Shown: positions 1-8,858, numbered from the stretch's first letter. The stretch: DNA of 64,000 bases from Nitrospira sp. (GCA_011523385.1 WTGX01000005.1:21326-85325); one strand, 5' to 3'. Numbers and translations: made by a program. Notes: generated by a model from the sequence alone, not told the origin.

Positions 1-10
1 TGCGGAACGG

Positions 11-40
11 AAGCCGAAACCCGGCGGGGTCCGGCTTTTT
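11..40 (+). terminator. Intrinsic terminator of a gene left of the window
   Basis: A GC-rich hairpin (AAGCCG..ACCC / GGGT..CGGCTT) is followed directly by a T run on the + strand. It would end transcription coming from outside the left edge. The minus strand has no T run after the hairpin, so it does not serve nrdR. Confidence 0.6.
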
Positions 41-95
41 GAATGGAACGGCTAGCGGAAGGCATGAGCACACACCACGGTGGCGTCATTGCGCA

Positions 96-560
96 TCAGG
101 TGGTTCCTCGGTCCTGCGCAAGAGACTTGATCGTTTCCATGAATTGATCAATGTCCTTGAACTCACGATACACGGAGGCGAACCGCACGTAGGCCACCTG
201 GTCCAACCCATGGAGTTCCCGCATGACTTCCTCGCCGATCACCCTGGCCCGGACTTCCGATTCACCCGAATCCTGCAGGCGTTTTTCAATCCGGCCCACC
301 GCGGCTTCCAGCATGTCGCTGCTGATCGGCCGCTTTTCACATGCCTTTTTCAGGCCGGCCATGACTTTCGCACGATCGAACGTTTCTCGCCGGTTGTCTT
401 TTTTGACGATTGTGGGAAGATTCTCTTCGATCCGTTCATACGTCGTGAAGCGACGACGACATCCGAAACATTCCCGGCGGCGGCGAATCACCTCGCCTTC
501 TCGGGCCGTGCGGGAATCAATCACCTTGTCGTCGAGTCGATTACAGAACGGACATTTCAT
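96..560 (-). CDS. nrdR: Transcriptional repressor NrdR
   Basis: This 154-residue protein has the normal NrdR length and layout. The N-terminal zinc ribbon has cysteines at residues 3, 6, 31 and 34 (KCPFC and CFGC). An ATP-cone domain follows at about residues 49-139, beginning with [18 protein letters not shown]. NrdR senses ATP/dATP and represses ribonucleotide reductase genes by binding NrdR boxes. It is the last gene of the run rplI-glyA-nrdR on the minus strand, separated from glyA by about 116 bases that hold two short dispersed repeats. The ribosome binding site is weak. No ribonucleotide reductase gene lies in the window. Identification is secure. Confidence 0.95.
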   Translation of the reverse strand: MKCPFCNRLDDKVIDSRTAREGEVIRRRRECFGCRRRFTTYERIEENLPTIVKKDNRRETFDRAKVMAGLKKACEKRPISSDMLEAAVGRIEKRLQDSGESEVRARVIGEEVMRELHGLDQVAYVRFASVYREFKDIDQFMETIKSLAQDRGTT

Positions 561-676
561 GACGGGTTCGGTTCAAATGGACGCCTCGCACCAATCTGTC
601 ATTGGTATGAAAATAGCCCCCTTCTGTCATTCCCGACGCCTATCTGTCATTCCTGCGAAACAATGGCAGCAACGGG

Positions 677-1933
677 TTACGAAAAAACCGGGAAGCGAGC
701 ACACAGGGCTTTGACTTCCTTGCGAATCCGGCTCTGGATTCGTTTCTTCGTGGGATATTGCAATACCTCGTCCATCCACGCCACGATTTGCGACATCTCG
801 GTCACGCCCATCCCCCGAGTCGACACGATGGGTGTTCCGATTCGAATGCCGCTGGCCACCGCCGGCGGTCTTTCGTCATACGGCACGGCATTTTTATTGA
901 CGATGATCCCCGAGGCGTCGAGTGCCTCCTCGGCTTCTTTCCCCGTCACCCCCTTGGAATTGAGATTCAGCAGGAACAGGTGTGTATCCGTCCCGCCGGA
1001 CACCACGTGATAGCCCCGTGCGGCTAACCCATCCGCCAAGGCCCTGGCATTGTCCAGGATACGTTGCTGATAGGCGGTAAAGCTCGGGGCCAAGGCTTCT
1101 TTGAATGCCACGGCCTTGGCTGCGATCACGTGCATGAGTGGACCGCCTTGCAGTCCCGGGAAGACGATCTTATCGACGGCTTTCGCGTGTTCTTCTTTAC
1201 ACATCACCATGCCGGCACGTGGCCCGCGCAGGGTTTTGTGGGTGGTGGTAGTGACAAAATCGGCATAGGGCACCGGACTGGGGTGCAGCCCCGTCGCCAC
1301 CAAGCCGGAAATATGCGCGATATCGACCAGCAGATACGCTCCCACGGATTTCGCAATTTCCTGAAACCGCGGGAAGTCGATGACTTTCGAATAGGCGCTC
1401 GCCCCGACGATAATCATGCGCGGGCGGACTTCTTTGGCCTTTTGCTGTACCCCGTCGTAATCAATCAACTCGGTTTCACGATCGACCCCGTAGGAAAAGG
1501 CCTGGAACAGCTTTCCTGAAAAATTGACTTTGCTGCCGTGGGTCAAATGACCACCCTGTGAGAGGGCCATGCCCAGGATGGTATCGCCGGGTTTCAAGAC
1601 CGCAAGGTATGCCGCCATATTGGCGGTGGAACCCGAGTGAGGCTGGACATTGGCGTGCTCGCACCCGAACAACTGCTTGGCCCGCGCGATGGCCAGTTCT
1701 TCAACCGCATCCACGTACTGACAGCCGCCGTAATAGCGCCGCCGCGGATAGCCTTCCGCATACTTGTTGGTCATGAGCGATCCCTGCGCGGCCAGAACCG
1801 CAGGGCTCGCATAATTTTCGGAAGCGATCAACACCAGCTTGTCGCGCTGCCGTTTCTCTTCGGCGCGAAAAGCTGCGTAGACCTCAGGATCTTCTTGTTG
1901 AACGGCTTTCAGGGTCCCGACAACGTAGGCCAT
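677..1933 (-). CDS. glyA: Serine hydroxymethyltransferase
   Basis: A 418-residue PLP enzyme that interconverts serine and glycine and charges tetrahydrofolate with a one-carbon unit in the cytoplasm. The sequence shows LIASENYAS near residue 36 and the PLP-lysine motif [14 protein letters not shown] with Lys233. The usual SHMT core runs through [17 protein letters not shown]. The ATG at 1933 overlaps the rplI stop as TGATG, so I prefer it over the in-frame GTG three bases earlier. Translation is probably coupled to rplI. The product feeds the same one-carbon pool as metF further along the window. Confidence 0.96.
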   Translation of the reverse strand: MAYVVGTLKAVQQEDPEVYAAFRAEEKRQRDKLVLIASENYASPAVLAAQGSLMTNKYAEGYPRRRYYGGCQYVDAVEELAIARAKQLFGCEHANVQPHSGSTANMAAYLAVLKPGDTILGMALSQGGHLTHGSKVNFSGKLFQAFSYGVDRETELIDYDGVQQKAKEVRPRMIIVGASAYSKVIDFPRFQEIAKSVGAYLLVDIAHISGLVATGLHPSPVPYADFVTTTTHKTLRGPRAGMVMCKEEHAKAVDKIVFPGLQGGPLMHVIAAKAVAFKEALAPSFTAYQQRILDNARALADGLAARGYHVVSGGTDTHLFLLNLNSKGVTGKEAEEALDASGIIVNKNAVPYDERPPAVASGIRIGTPIVSTRGMGVTEMSQIVAWMDEVLQYPTKKRIQSRIRKEVKALCARFPVFS

Positions 1934-2472
1934 CACTCGTCCTGCGGCTCAGGCGCTTCCGCCTGAGCAACGACGGCAGCGGTCGCATCCGCGGCTTCAT
2001 CGATTGGAGTCTCAGCCTGAGCCTCTCCACCCTGTTTAACAAGACTCACGGACACATTCGCGATGATGTCCCGATGCAACTTGATGCCGATGGTAAACGT
2101 GCCCAACTCTTTCAGGGGATTTGCCAATTGAATCTTTCGACGGTCCACGTCGAATCCTTCGGCAGACAACCCGGCTTCCAGGTCCTTCGTGGTGATGGAC
2201 CCGAACAGCTTGTCATCCTTGCCGGTCTGGACCGGAAACGTAAGCGAGACGCCAGACAGTTTCGTCGCAAGTTCCTGGATGCCGTGTTCGACTTTCTTTG
2301 CCTTATGGGCCGTCACTCGCTTGGCATGTTCCAAGGCCTTCACGTTACGGGGGTTGGCCTCCAAGGCTTTTTGACGCGGGAGCAAGTAGTTCCGTGCATA
2401 GCCGTCGGCCACGTCGAGCACGTCTCCCACATATCCCAAACTGTCGATATTTTCTTGAAGAATCACCTTCAT
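1933..2472 (-). CDS. rplI: 50S ribosomal protein bL9
   Basis: The 179-residue protein starts [18 protein letters not shown], the canonical bL9 start, and binds 23S rRNA through its N-terminal domain. I set the start at 2472 because an AGGGAGG Shine-Dalgarno lies 8-9 bases upstream. The longer reading frame would begin inside the -10 box of the promoter at 2510-2539. The C-terminal 25-30 residues form an Ala/Glu-rich tail beyond the normal domain. It leads the rplI-glyA-nrdR operon. The rpsF/rpsR partners usual in other bacteria are not adjacent. Confidence 0.95.
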   Translation of the reverse strand: MKVILQENIDSLGYVGDVLDVADGYARNYLLPRQKALEANPRNVKALEHAKRVTAHKAKKVEHGIQELATKLSGVSLTFPVQTGKDDKLFGSITTKDLEAGLSAEGFDVDRRKIQLANPLKELGTFTIGIKLHRDIIANVSVSLVKQGGEAQAETPIDEAADATAAVVAQAEAPEPQDE

Positions 2473-2509
2473 CGGTACCCTGCCTCCCTTTCGCTGTCGA
2501 AAGGAATTC

Positions 2510-2539
2510 ATCATACGGTCCGTATGGGGAAAATGTCAA
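2510..2539 (-). promoter_or_regulatory. Sigma-70 promoter of rplI-glyA-nrdR
   Basis: Reading the minus strand, TTGACA (2539-2534) and TATGAT (2515-2510) are separated by 18 bases. Transcription would start about 30 bases before the rplI ATG at 2472. The -10 box contains the ATG of the longer rplI frame, which supports the shorter start. Confidence 0.7.
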
Positions 2540-2593
2540 TTTGAAGCCAGCGCCGGGCACACCCGTCGTTGAACCATCCCGGCTCCATCACGC

Positions 2594-2623
2594 TGGACAC
2601 GTTCGGCAAGTGTCCTCTACAAT
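2594..2623 (+). promoter_or_regulatory. Candidate promoter for the 2630 and 3145 genes
   Basis: TGGACA and TACAAT are spaced by 18 bases on the + strand. The ATG at 2630 lies only 7 bases after the -10 box, which is where transcription would start. If both readings are right, the first gene has a leaderless mRNA. Confidence 0.4.
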
Positions 2624-2629
2624 GCCCTC

Positions 2630-3148
2630 ATGCTGCATCATTGCACCAGGCTTGCTCCCGCGAAAACAGCGATTATGTGGGTCCTGAGCGTGGAGTGCCT
2701 GGCCTTGACCATACTCATGTCTCATGCGTTTGTCGCGCAACGGGCCGAAAACGTCGCCTTGGCGCAGGCCACTGACCGGGATGTCCTCGACCTGACGTCT
2801 TTAAACGTCCGGCTGAGTCAAAGGGCGATTCATCCGCCGAAGCATCTGGTCAAAGCCATCGTAGAATTGCCACACGTTCAAGCGGCCCGCGCCAAGATCG
2901 CGCCTTCGCCGAAATCCGCTGTATTGGAAGATGACAATCACAACCGTGCGCTCATCCTGTCGGTGCTGGACGATGACCTCCTGCAAGCCCACGTGCTCGA
3001 CGACCTCGATTTCGCGCAGCACGTTCCGTTTGTCACGGCCTGTGCCAAGAATCGAGGGTGCGCCTTTGATCGACGCCCAATCACGGGTGGACTGGGCTGC
3101 GTGGCCATTTGTATTCAGCAGTCGCTCGATCCCAGCCGCGAACCATGA
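2630..3148 (+). CDS. Putative exported protein, family not recognised
   Basis: The reading frame gives 172 residues with a hydrophobic stretch early in the protein (WVLSVECLALTILMSHAFVA) that resembles a signal peptide or anchor. The C-terminal third contains four cysteines (TACAKNRGC and GCVAIC). No Shine-Dalgarno precedes ATG 2630, although a promoter-like element ends 7 bases upstream. An alternative start is ATG 2675, which would put the hydrophobic segment at the very N-terminus. The stop overlaps the start of the next gene as ATGA at 3145-3148, which is the best argument that it is real and co-translated. I do not recognise the family. Confidence 0.5.
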   Translation: MLHHCTRLAPAKTAIMWVLSVECLALTILMSHAFVAQRAENVALAQATDRDVLDLTSLNVRLSQRAIHPPKHLVKAIVELPHVQAARAKIAPSPKSAVLEDDNHNRALILSVLDDDLLQAHVLDDLDFAQHVPFVTACAKNRGCAFDRRPITGGLGCVAICIQQSLDPSREP

Positions 3149-4623
3149 AACTGCCTGACCTCCTCAACGCATTTGCCACCCGGTTGGCGGACCATAAAGA
3201 CGCCGCGGGAGCATCCGACGCGTTGATCGAATCCCGCGCCACCCAGGATCTCGGGACAGCCGGCACCCTGCACCTGTATGCCATGGAGGTCCCCGCGGGC
3301 ACGACGTTTCTGGAAGACGTACCCGTCACCATCGTGCCGCCCGGAGACTTGGAACCGACCGGCGGCTTCCTGCTGCGGCGACAGGGCGACACTGCCCTGG
3401 TCCAGACCCAGGAGACATTGGGGCAATCCACACTCGACAATACGCTCGTGCCGGATACCACGGAATTTTTTCGCCTGGCCTCGGAGCGATTGGCCGACAT
3501 GGCGGCGCACCCCGAATCCTACGCCCTGGGACCCGCCGAGCGGCTGGTGCCTTGGCTGGACCCGGAACACAACGAAGCCAATGCCTCGGCGAGGACCGGG
3601 GCATCGGCGGCCGTCCTGACCACCGTCTGGCATGATGACCAAGCCGCGCGTTGGACGAAGCTCGGCACGCTGGCGGTGAACCTGATGCGACACAATAAAC
3701 GCGTGCTGCTGGTGGCGCCTGCACACGACGCCGTGGATCGCTTACTCGGCTTCCTGGCCAAAACCCTGCGGAACGCCGCCTTGCCTTTTGCCAGTCTTTT
3801 GAGCCGCTACGAAATTGCGGTGCTCCGGCAAACCGAAGGAATTTCACTCGGCCAATTGGGATTCGAAGTGCAAATGCACAAATTTTTCGCCAAATCCCGG
3901 TCGCACAAGGATACCCTTCGCCAGAAATATGAGCGCTTTCGCGAACTCATCCCGGTCCTGGCCTACAAAGGGCAGAAACAACGGGACATGGATGAAGTCA
4001 AATTACTGGAATGGCGGCTCATGGCCCAAGTGAGTGAATTCCAGCGGAAAATCAAAGAGATCGACCACCTGCTCGCCAAGTACGAAAGCCTGCCCATCTG
4101 GAAACGGCTCGGCATGCAGACCATGGGCAAGAACGTGGAAACCCTGGGGGAATACCGGAAACTCTATACCGGGAACATCGCGGCACTGATGAAAGAGGTG
4201 GAGATCGCGCAGGTTCGCATCCGTGAACTGTCACCTGAAGCCGCGATGCCGAAAGAGATGCGGCCGGAATACGAAGCGTTGAAAGACGACATTTCCAAGC
4301 TGGGGGGTACCCAGAAAGTTCGTGAACTGCTGGCCGCCAGCGAGGCCACCAACCGGCAGGCATTCATGCAGAACAAACGGTTGGTCGTCTCGACCCCGGG
4401 GAGAATCGTGACCGATCCCTTGTTCAAACGCATGCGCTTCGACGTGTTGATCGCAGAAAATGCCCCGCAGATTCCAGCCCCGTTTTTACTCGGCGTCGCC
4501 GGACTCATTCGAGAACAGATCATCATCGCCGGCGACACCGAGGACCTTGAGGGTCCGCAACGCCTCTGGCGTCAACAATCTCCTGAACTTTCCGAACCGT
4601 CTCGTACCGCTTCGGCACTATGA
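3145..4623 (+). CDS. Degenerate superfamily 1 helicase-like protein
   Basis: This 492-residue protein looks like the first RecA domain of Upf1/Dna2-type SF1 helicases. It has a motif Ia-like segment (RVLLVAPAHDAVDRLL), a long helical insertion at about residues 215-370, a motif II-like segment (FDVLIAENAPQIPAPFLL) and a motif III-like segment (IIIAGDTEDL). The Walker A loop is missing: where GxxGxGKT is expected it reads TTVWHDDQAARWTKLG. DEAxQ is changed to AENAPQ, and no second RecA domain follows. It is therefore probably not an ATPase and may act as a nucleic-acid-binding or structural paralogue. The start at ATG 3145 overlaps the upstream stop. The frame is fully open, so this is not a recent pseudogene. 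Confidence 0.65.
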   Translation: MKLPDLLNAFATRLADHKDAAGASDALIESRATQDLGTAGTLHLYAMEVPAGTTFLEDVPVTIVPPGDLEPTGGFLLRRQGDTALVQTQETLGQSTLDNTLVPDTTEFFRLASERLADMAAHPESYALGPAERLVPWLDPEHNEANASARTGASAAVLTTVWHDDQAARWTKLGTLAVNLMRHNKRVLLVAPAHDAVDRLLGFLAKTLRNAALPFASLLSRYEIAVLRQTEGISLGQLGFEVQMHKFFAKSRSHKDTLRQKYERFRELIPVLAYKGQKQRDMDEVKLLEWRLMAQVSEFQRKIKEIDHLLAKYESLPIWKRLGMQTMGKNVETLGEYRKLYTGNIAALMKEVEIAQVRIRELSPEAAMPKEMRPEYEALKDDISKLGGTQKVRELLAASEATNRQAFMQNKRLVVSTPGRIVTDPLFKRMRFDVLIAENAPQIPAPFLLGVAGLIREQIIIAGDTEDLEGPQRLWRQQSPELSEPSRTASAL

Positions 4624-4691
4624 GTCTTGACGCCCATCCGGGCAAAAGCTGATAATGGCAAGTCCTTCACTTCGTTCAGGACAGGCTCCAT

Positions 4692-4779
4692 GCCGAAGTG
4701 GCGAAACTGGCAGACGCACTAGATTCAGGGTCTAGCGCCCCTTGGGGGTGTGCGGGTTCAAATCCCGCCTTCGGCACCA
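4692..4779 (+). tRNA. tRNA-Leu (anticodon CAG)
   Basis: A complete class II tRNA. The acceptor stem GCCGAAG pairs with CTTCGGC, the anticodon stem CTAGA/TCTAG encloses TTCAGGG with anticodon CAG, and there is a long variable arm and a GGGTTCAAATCCC T arm. The CCA end is encoded. A strong terminator follows. Confidence 0.96.
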
Positions 4780-4784
4780 TACAA

Positions 4785-4816
4785 AAGCCCCCTAACTTCG
4801 ATGAGTTAGGGGGCTT
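4785..4816 (+). terminator. Intrinsic terminator after tRNA-Leu
   Basis: A perfect hairpin with arms AAGCCCCCTAACT and AGTTAGGGGGCTT and a short loop begins six bases after the CCA of tRNA-Leu. The arms are flanked by A-rich and T-containing sequence, so it could also stop transcripts from the opposite strand. Confidence 0.75.
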
Positions 4817-4853
4817 AATCGAGAACCCTGCGGAATACGTAGGATTCTATAAG

Positions 4854-4929
4854 TGGCTCCCCGGGCAGGACTCGAACCTGCGACCAATCGGTTAACAGCC
4901 GACCGCTCTACCAACTGAGCTACCGAGGA
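4854..4929 (-). tRNA. tRNA-Asn (anticodon GTT)
   Basis: On the minus strand a 76-base tRNA folds with acceptor TCCTCGG/CCGGGGA and a D arm containing AGCTCAGTTGGTAGAGC. The anticodon loop is CTGTTAA with GTT, the T arm contains GGTTCGAGTCC, discriminator G is followed by an encoded CCA. Confidence 0.95.
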
Positions 4930-5087
4930 ACGTCTATGTTGGTCTGATGACTATAACAATTCGTGTGTCGCGTCGGATCAATCTGCTCGTAACATTCGTC
5001 ATCATATACCTGGCATGTAAGTTGAGCAATAATGGTAACGGGCTAAAGCGGTCGCTCGACTTGACCTTCCAAGGGTCTTTTGAAGCC

Positions 5088-5351
5088 TCAAAACTGAAAA
5101 TCGTCGGAATCTTCTTCGCCTTCATCGGCTTCCGCCGCGCCGCCTTCGGACAAGGCGACGTAATGCCGCGCCCAAGACATATAGATGTTGGCGCTGTCTT
5201 TCATGGCATCGGCACCGATGGTCAGTTTTTTAACGACGTCGGGGTCCCCACCTATGAGTTCCATTTCCTGGGCCCGGCTCTCCAACCGGTCATGGAATCG
5301 AGTCATGCTCTGATTGATCTCACCCATGAGTTCTCTGAGGTCATCGCTCAT
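5088..5351 (-). CDS. Small conserved-type helical protein, unknown function
   Basis: This 87-residue soluble protein starts MSDDLRELMGEINQSMTRF and is predicted by eye to be helical. It ends in a strongly acidic tail (EADEGEEDSDDFQF). There is no signal peptide, cysteine motif or membrane segment. It stands alone between tRNA-Asn and a MITE-like repeat. Codon use resembles the neighbouring core genes. I do not recognise the family, and I list it because the frame has normal amino acid composition and no better competitor. Confidence 0.6.
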   Translation of the reverse strand: MSDDLRELMGEINQSMTRFHDRLESRAQEMELIGGDPDVVKKLTIGADAMKDSANIYMSWARHYVALSEGGAAEADEGEEDSDDFQF

Positions 5352-5393
5352 GTCCGCACCCTCTGTTTTATGCGAATCGCACGGGGTCTCTCT

Positions 5394-5541
5394 TAAGGAA
5401 CCTCAGATTTACTGCACTATCGGGCGCAGGGCTGCGTTGTGTCCTCGCTCAACCCTCACCTATCTCTCTGATAAGCCTCGGGTTTCGCTCCGGGACGCCT
5501 TGCCCTGCATCCCGCTATCACAATAACTCAGAGGTTCCTCA
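5394..5541. repeat. MITE-like element with AGGAACCTC ends
   Basis: About 148 bases are bounded by inverted ends: AGGAACCTCAGA at 5396-5407 and its near-complement CTCAGAGGTTCCT at 5527-5539. The interior is non-coding and contains short complementary runs. No transposase is present, so it would have to be mobilised in trans. It occupies the gap between the small gene at 5088 and the forE terminator. Confidence 0.5.
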
Positions 5542-5542
5542 A

Positions 5543-5587
5543 GAAAAAATAAAGCCCCGCGACAATCAAGGCGTCTGCCGCAGGGCC
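5543..5587 (-). terminator. Terminator of the forDABGE operon
   Basis: On the minus strand, GCCCTGCG and CGCGGGGC form an 8-bp GC stem around a loop of about 18 bases. The hairpin is followed by a TTTATTTTTTC tract. It lies about 27 bases after the forE stop codon. Confidence 0.65.
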
Positions 5588-5613
5588 CTATGCCGATATC
5601 TGGTGGATGAAAA

Positions 5614-5892
5614 TTACCCCTGATAGGCCTGCCCCAAACCCGCGGATTCGCCGGCCTTCTCCATCAACTGGCCATTGGCACTCACCGCCACCATGTCGAT
5701 AGCTTCATGCTTGGCCGCGTCGCACACGACCTTGCACAACTCACAGCCCTTACACCGATTGATAATGACTTCCGCCACCATTTTCTCGACGTTCAGATCC
5801 AGGGTGTTAGCCTCGGGGCAGTACATGATGCACAACCGGCACCCCTTTTTGGCGACACATTTTTCATCGGTGACTTGCGCTACGTTATACAT
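5614..5892 (-). CDS. forE: 2-oxoacid:ferredoxin oxidoreductase, small ferredoxin-like subunit
   Basis: This 92-residue protein has two 4Fe-4S cluster motifs: cysteines 12, 18, 21 and 25 (CRLCIMYCP), then 47, 50, 53 and 57 (CKGCELCKVVC). It is the electron-transfer subunit of the complex encoded upstream and carries electrons between the TPP site and ferredoxin. It is the last gene of a five-gene operon in the order D-A-B-G-E, 17 bases after forG. The first cluster has the spacing C-x5-C-x2-C-x3-CP, longer than the usual C-x2-C-x2-C. The symbol follows the Hydrogenobacter naming; in other schemes the letter may differ. Confidence 0.82.
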   Translation of the reverse strand: MYNVAQVTDEKCVAKKGCRLCIMYCPEANTLDLNVEKMVAEVIINRCKGCELCKVVCDAAKHEAIDMVAVSANGQLMEKAGESAGLGQAYQG

Positions 5893-5909
5893 AAATGCTC
5901 CGTCTCTAT

Positions 5910-6605
5910 TTATGCCGCCGCAACAGCCAGTTCAATGTTGTTCTTTTCCGCCCATTCGGCCGCGATTTCGTATGACCGGACAACCGTCTCCAGGTTCTTC
6001 TTCAACAACATTTCTTTCTTGGCGAATTTCTTCTTGATGGCTTCATCCAGGGTGGCCGTTCCGCCGGACGCCACGAACTTTTTCCCGAACCGCTCCTGCA
6101 ACGCACCGTCCAGTGCCTCCAGGGAGACGCATTTGGTAATACCGGACACCGACCCGATCATGGTCATGTTCGTGGAAAGCTCCGTCCCCGCCACTTCCAA
6201 TGCCAACTGGGTGCCCTTGATGTAAAACACCGCCACGTCCAGATCCTTCAACCGCTTCACGTCCTCATCCGACAACAGCGGCACGTCGGAATTGATGATG
6301 ACAACGCCGTTTTCCTTGATGCCCGAGTAAAACGGCATGGTGTAACTTTTGCCCATCGTCACGACCTGCGGGTGAAACACTTCGATCACGTCGGGAAACA
6401 CCAACTCTCCACGATCGTAGATCCGGCTCACGCCGATCCGGCAATAACTCTCGGCCGGCGCCATCCGCTTTTCGGCGCCGAAAAAGGGATTCGAAATCGC
6501 AAACTTGCCGTCACGGGACGCCGCCATGGCCAATACGTGCGCTGCCGTCACGGCACCTTGTCCACCAAGACCCGACATGCGAATATTCAATCTCCGCTTG
6601 ATCAT
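5910..6605 (-). CDS. forG: 2-oxoacid:ferredoxin oxidoreductase, gamma subunit
   Basis: A 231-residue gamma subunit with the hallmark GLGGQG at residues 12-17, then the PFFGAEKRMAPAESYCRI segment typical of the family. In pyruvate and 2-oxoglutarate ferredoxin oxidoreductases this domain helps bind coenzyme A. The gene follows forB by 28 bases and precedes forE by 17, so all are probably on one mRNA. The subunit cannot by itself tell pyruvate from 2-oxoglutarate specificity. Confidence 0.88.
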   Translation of the reverse strand: MIKRRLNIRMSGLGGQGAVTAAHVLAMAASRDGKFAISNPFFGAEKRMAPAESYCRIGVSRIYDRGELVFPDVIEVFHPQVVTMGKSYTMPFYSGIKENGVVIINSDVPLLSDEDVKRLKDLDVAVFYIKGTQLALEVAGTELSTNMTMIGSVSGITKCVSLEALDGALQERFGKKFVASGGTATLDEAIKKKFAKKEMLLKKNLETVVRSYEIAAEWAEKNNIELAVAAA

Positions 6606-6633
6606 GACGATGTCCCCTTTCCGCCGGAAAGGC

Positions 6634-7569
6634 TCAGGCCTTTGCAGCCAATTCCTTTTCCACCGCTTGCTTGTCCGCCAATTGCTTCTTCAAGGCGGCC
6701 TTGCGCTCTTTCTCCTTCGCCGCCAGTTCGGTCAACAACTCCTTGGCTTCATCGCTGACGTACTCCTTATACGCAAACCGTTCGGTCGGCTTCTCGGAGT
6801 CCCGCATTTCCTGCAAGCCTTCCATGCTGTTCTTTCCGATTTCCAGGATGCACGGGGTATAGAGTTGCAAATACGTGGGGCCGATCTCGCGGGCCACGTG
6901 GATCGCGTTCTTGATGACCTTTTCCACCAGGTTCGGTTTACTGACCGTGCAATTCACCACGTAGTGGCAGCCGGACTCACGCGCGATTTCGGGCAATTTC
7001 ACCTTTTCAAAGGTCTTGCCCACCGGCGCCATCTTGGCCACGAACCCCTTTTGCATCAGACCGCTCTCCTGGCCGCCCGTGTTGGCGTACAACTCGTTGT
7101 CGAAACAAATGGTCGTGAATTTTTCCTGACGGAACCAGGCTTGCAGCGTCATATCCAAACCGATATCCACTGTGGCACCGTCCCCGGCCAACACCACCAC
7201 GTCCTTGACCTGTCCGGGGAACCGCACGCTGAGCGCGCGTTTGAGCCCGGACGCGATCGCGTTTTGATTGCCGAAGAGGGAATGAATGTTGTGGACGCCC
7301 ACGTGGGGAAAGACCAGGCTGGTGCAACCGGTGGAACCCACCATCACGGTATCTTCCGGGGCGGGCAACGACGCCAGGATGTACCGGAATGCCATGGACT
7401 CCGGACACCCGGCGCACAACGAATGCTCTTCGATCAATTCCTTCGAGGTCCCGATATCCTTCCACCCACGGCCATCCTTCCCGTACGTGGCACGTTCAAC
7501 CAGGTCCTGGTACTCCTCGGGCATGATATCGAACATCTCAGGAGCTATCTTAATGCGTTCCTTGCTCAT
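6634..7569 (-). CDS. forB: 2-oxoacid:ferredoxin oxidoreductase, beta subunit (TPP-binding)
   Basis: A 311-residue beta subunit. CAGCPES at residues 52-58 supplies two cluster or active-site cysteines, and GDG at 129-131 with downstream NELYANTGGQ forms the thiamine pyrophosphate/Mg site. The C-terminal 45 residues are a charged Lys/Glu/Ala-rich tail absent from minimal beta subunits. The complex reversibly joins CO2 to an acyl-CoA using reduced ferredoxin, a key step of the reductive TCA cycle, if the organism is the autotroph that the context suggests. The start ATG is preceded by AGGAGGCG-type sequence. Confidence 0.9.
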   Translation of the reverse strand: MSKERIKIAPEMFDIMPEEYQDLVERATYGKDGRGWKDIGTSKELIEEHSLCAGCPESMAFRYILASLPAPEDTVMVGSTGCTSLVFPHVGVHNIHSLFGNQNAIASGLKRALSVRFPGQVKDVVVLAGDGATVDIGLDMTLQAWFRQEKFTTICFDNELYANTGGQESGLMQKGFVAKMAPVGKTFEKVKLPEIARESGCHYVVNCTVSKPNLVEKVIKNAIHVAREIGPTYLQLYTPCILEIGKNSMEGLQEMRDSEKPTERFAYKEYVSDEAKELLTELAAKEKERKAALKKQLADKQAVEKELAAKA

Positions 7570-7649
7570 GGTCGCCTCCTAGCGCGTATTCAGAATAATC
7601 ACGTTCATTCCGCATGCCGGGTCGATGGTAGTGACGGGTGTATTGCGCG

Positions 7650-8858
7650 TCAGCTCCCTCGTCCGGCCAGGCTTTCGGCTTTAATGCCCAAATGCTTCTT
7701 GAGGTCGGCTGCGATGACTTCCGGCGGCATGGTCATGCCCCCACACACGTGGGGGCCGGCATACACGCGGTCCGCATCCGGAATCGTGGCACGGATTTCT
7801 TTGGCGAGCCAACCCGTCACGTTGAATTCCGGCACGATGATGTGCTTGGCGTTCTTGGTGGCTTGCCGGATTTCCTCTTCCGGCCACGGCCGGAGGGTCT
7901 TGATCTTGACGATACCCACCTCGATGCCGTCCTCTTCCAAGAGCGCCTGGGCCTCACGCCCCTGGGACACCGCGGTCCCCGAGGAGACGATCAGAATCTC
8001 GGCATCGGGCCGGTCCACTTCGATCAGGCCGTCCAACCACCGGATGGCGTGCTTCCGGGATCGTTCCACTGCCGCCCAGACTTCCTGTTGCCAGCTTGCA
8101 TGGGTGGCATAACTGATATAGTTACTCTTCATGACGAACGGGTCACGCATCATGCGGACCGGCGGGCATTCCATGTCCATACACGGGACCGGCGACCGGT
8201 ACGGGTCATAGGGCGGCAGGCACATGTCCGCGGGCGTCAGATTGACCACGTCTTTGGTATGGGTCACGAAAAACCCGTCGCAACACAGCGCCAACGGCAA
8301 ATGCACGTCAGGTTCTTCCGACACCATGTACCCCTTCAAAATCCAGTCATAAAAGTCCTGTGCCGTCTCGGCGTGCCAGACCAGCATCCCGGTGTTCAAC
8401 AGATACGAAATTTCCAAGGTGTCCGGCTGGATGGAGAGCGGCGAGTTGATGCCTCGACAGGTCACGATCATTTGAATGGGCAGCCGCGCCCCGGCCCACA
8501 TCGGAAAGTTCTCCATGGCACGCATCGTGCCCGGACCCGCGGTTGTGGTGAACACGCGCGCGCCGCCGAAAGCCGCCCCGGCGCATTGGGACATAACCGC
8601 GAACTCGCTTTCCCCGCGGAAGTAGTCGCCGATAAACCCTTCGGCAAACAATTCACCGATCAACGCCGCGGCTTCACTCTGCGGAGTAATCGGATAGGCG
8701 ATCATGACGTCGCAGTTGGCCCGCCGGATCGCTTCTTTGATCACTTCACTGCCCGTAAAAAAACACGGCGACCGCTCGGCCTCATGCATCATCTTCCAGG
8801 GGTCCGTCACGACCTGGCCCGATCTATTTTTTGTCCCGACTAATGATTGCGTTGCCAT
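7650..8858 (-). CDS. forA: 2-oxoacid:ferredoxin oxidoreductase, alpha subunit
   Basis: The 402-residue alpha subunit contains the Pyr domain with MIAYPITPQSEAAALIGE and ESEFAVMSQCAGAAFGGAR, followed by the transketolase C-terminal-like domain (ILIVSSGTAVSQGREAQALL). I start it at ATG 8858 (MATQSLVGTKNRS) because AAGGAGG lies 8 bases upstream. The frame is open 14 codons further. The gap to forB is 80 bases, the largest within the forDABGE core after the D-A gap, and holds no feature I could see. Confidence 0.9.
   Translation of the reverse strand: MATQSLVGTKNRSGQVVTDPWKMMHEAERSPCFFTGSEVIKEAIRRANCDVMIAYPITPQSEAAALIGELFAEGFIGDYFRGESEFAVMSQCAGAAFGGARVFTTTAGPGTMRAMENFPMWAGARLPIQMIVTCRGINSPLSIQPDTLEISYLLNTGMLVWHAETAQDFYDWILKGYMVSEEPDVHLPLALCCDGFFVTHTKDVVNLTPADMCLPPYDPYRSPVPCMDMECPPVRMMRDPFVMKSNYISYATHASWQQEVWAAVERSRKHAIRWLDGLIEVDRPDAEILIVSSGTAVSQGREAQALLEEDGIEVGIVKIKTLRPWPEEEIRQATKNAKHIIVPEFNVTGWLAKEIRATIPDADRVYAGPHVCGGMTMPPEVIAADLKKHLGIKAESLAGRGS

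Noticed and set aside
6505-8112. A 535-codon open frame antisense to forB and forA
   Set aside because: Shadow frame across two conserved oxidoreductase subunits.
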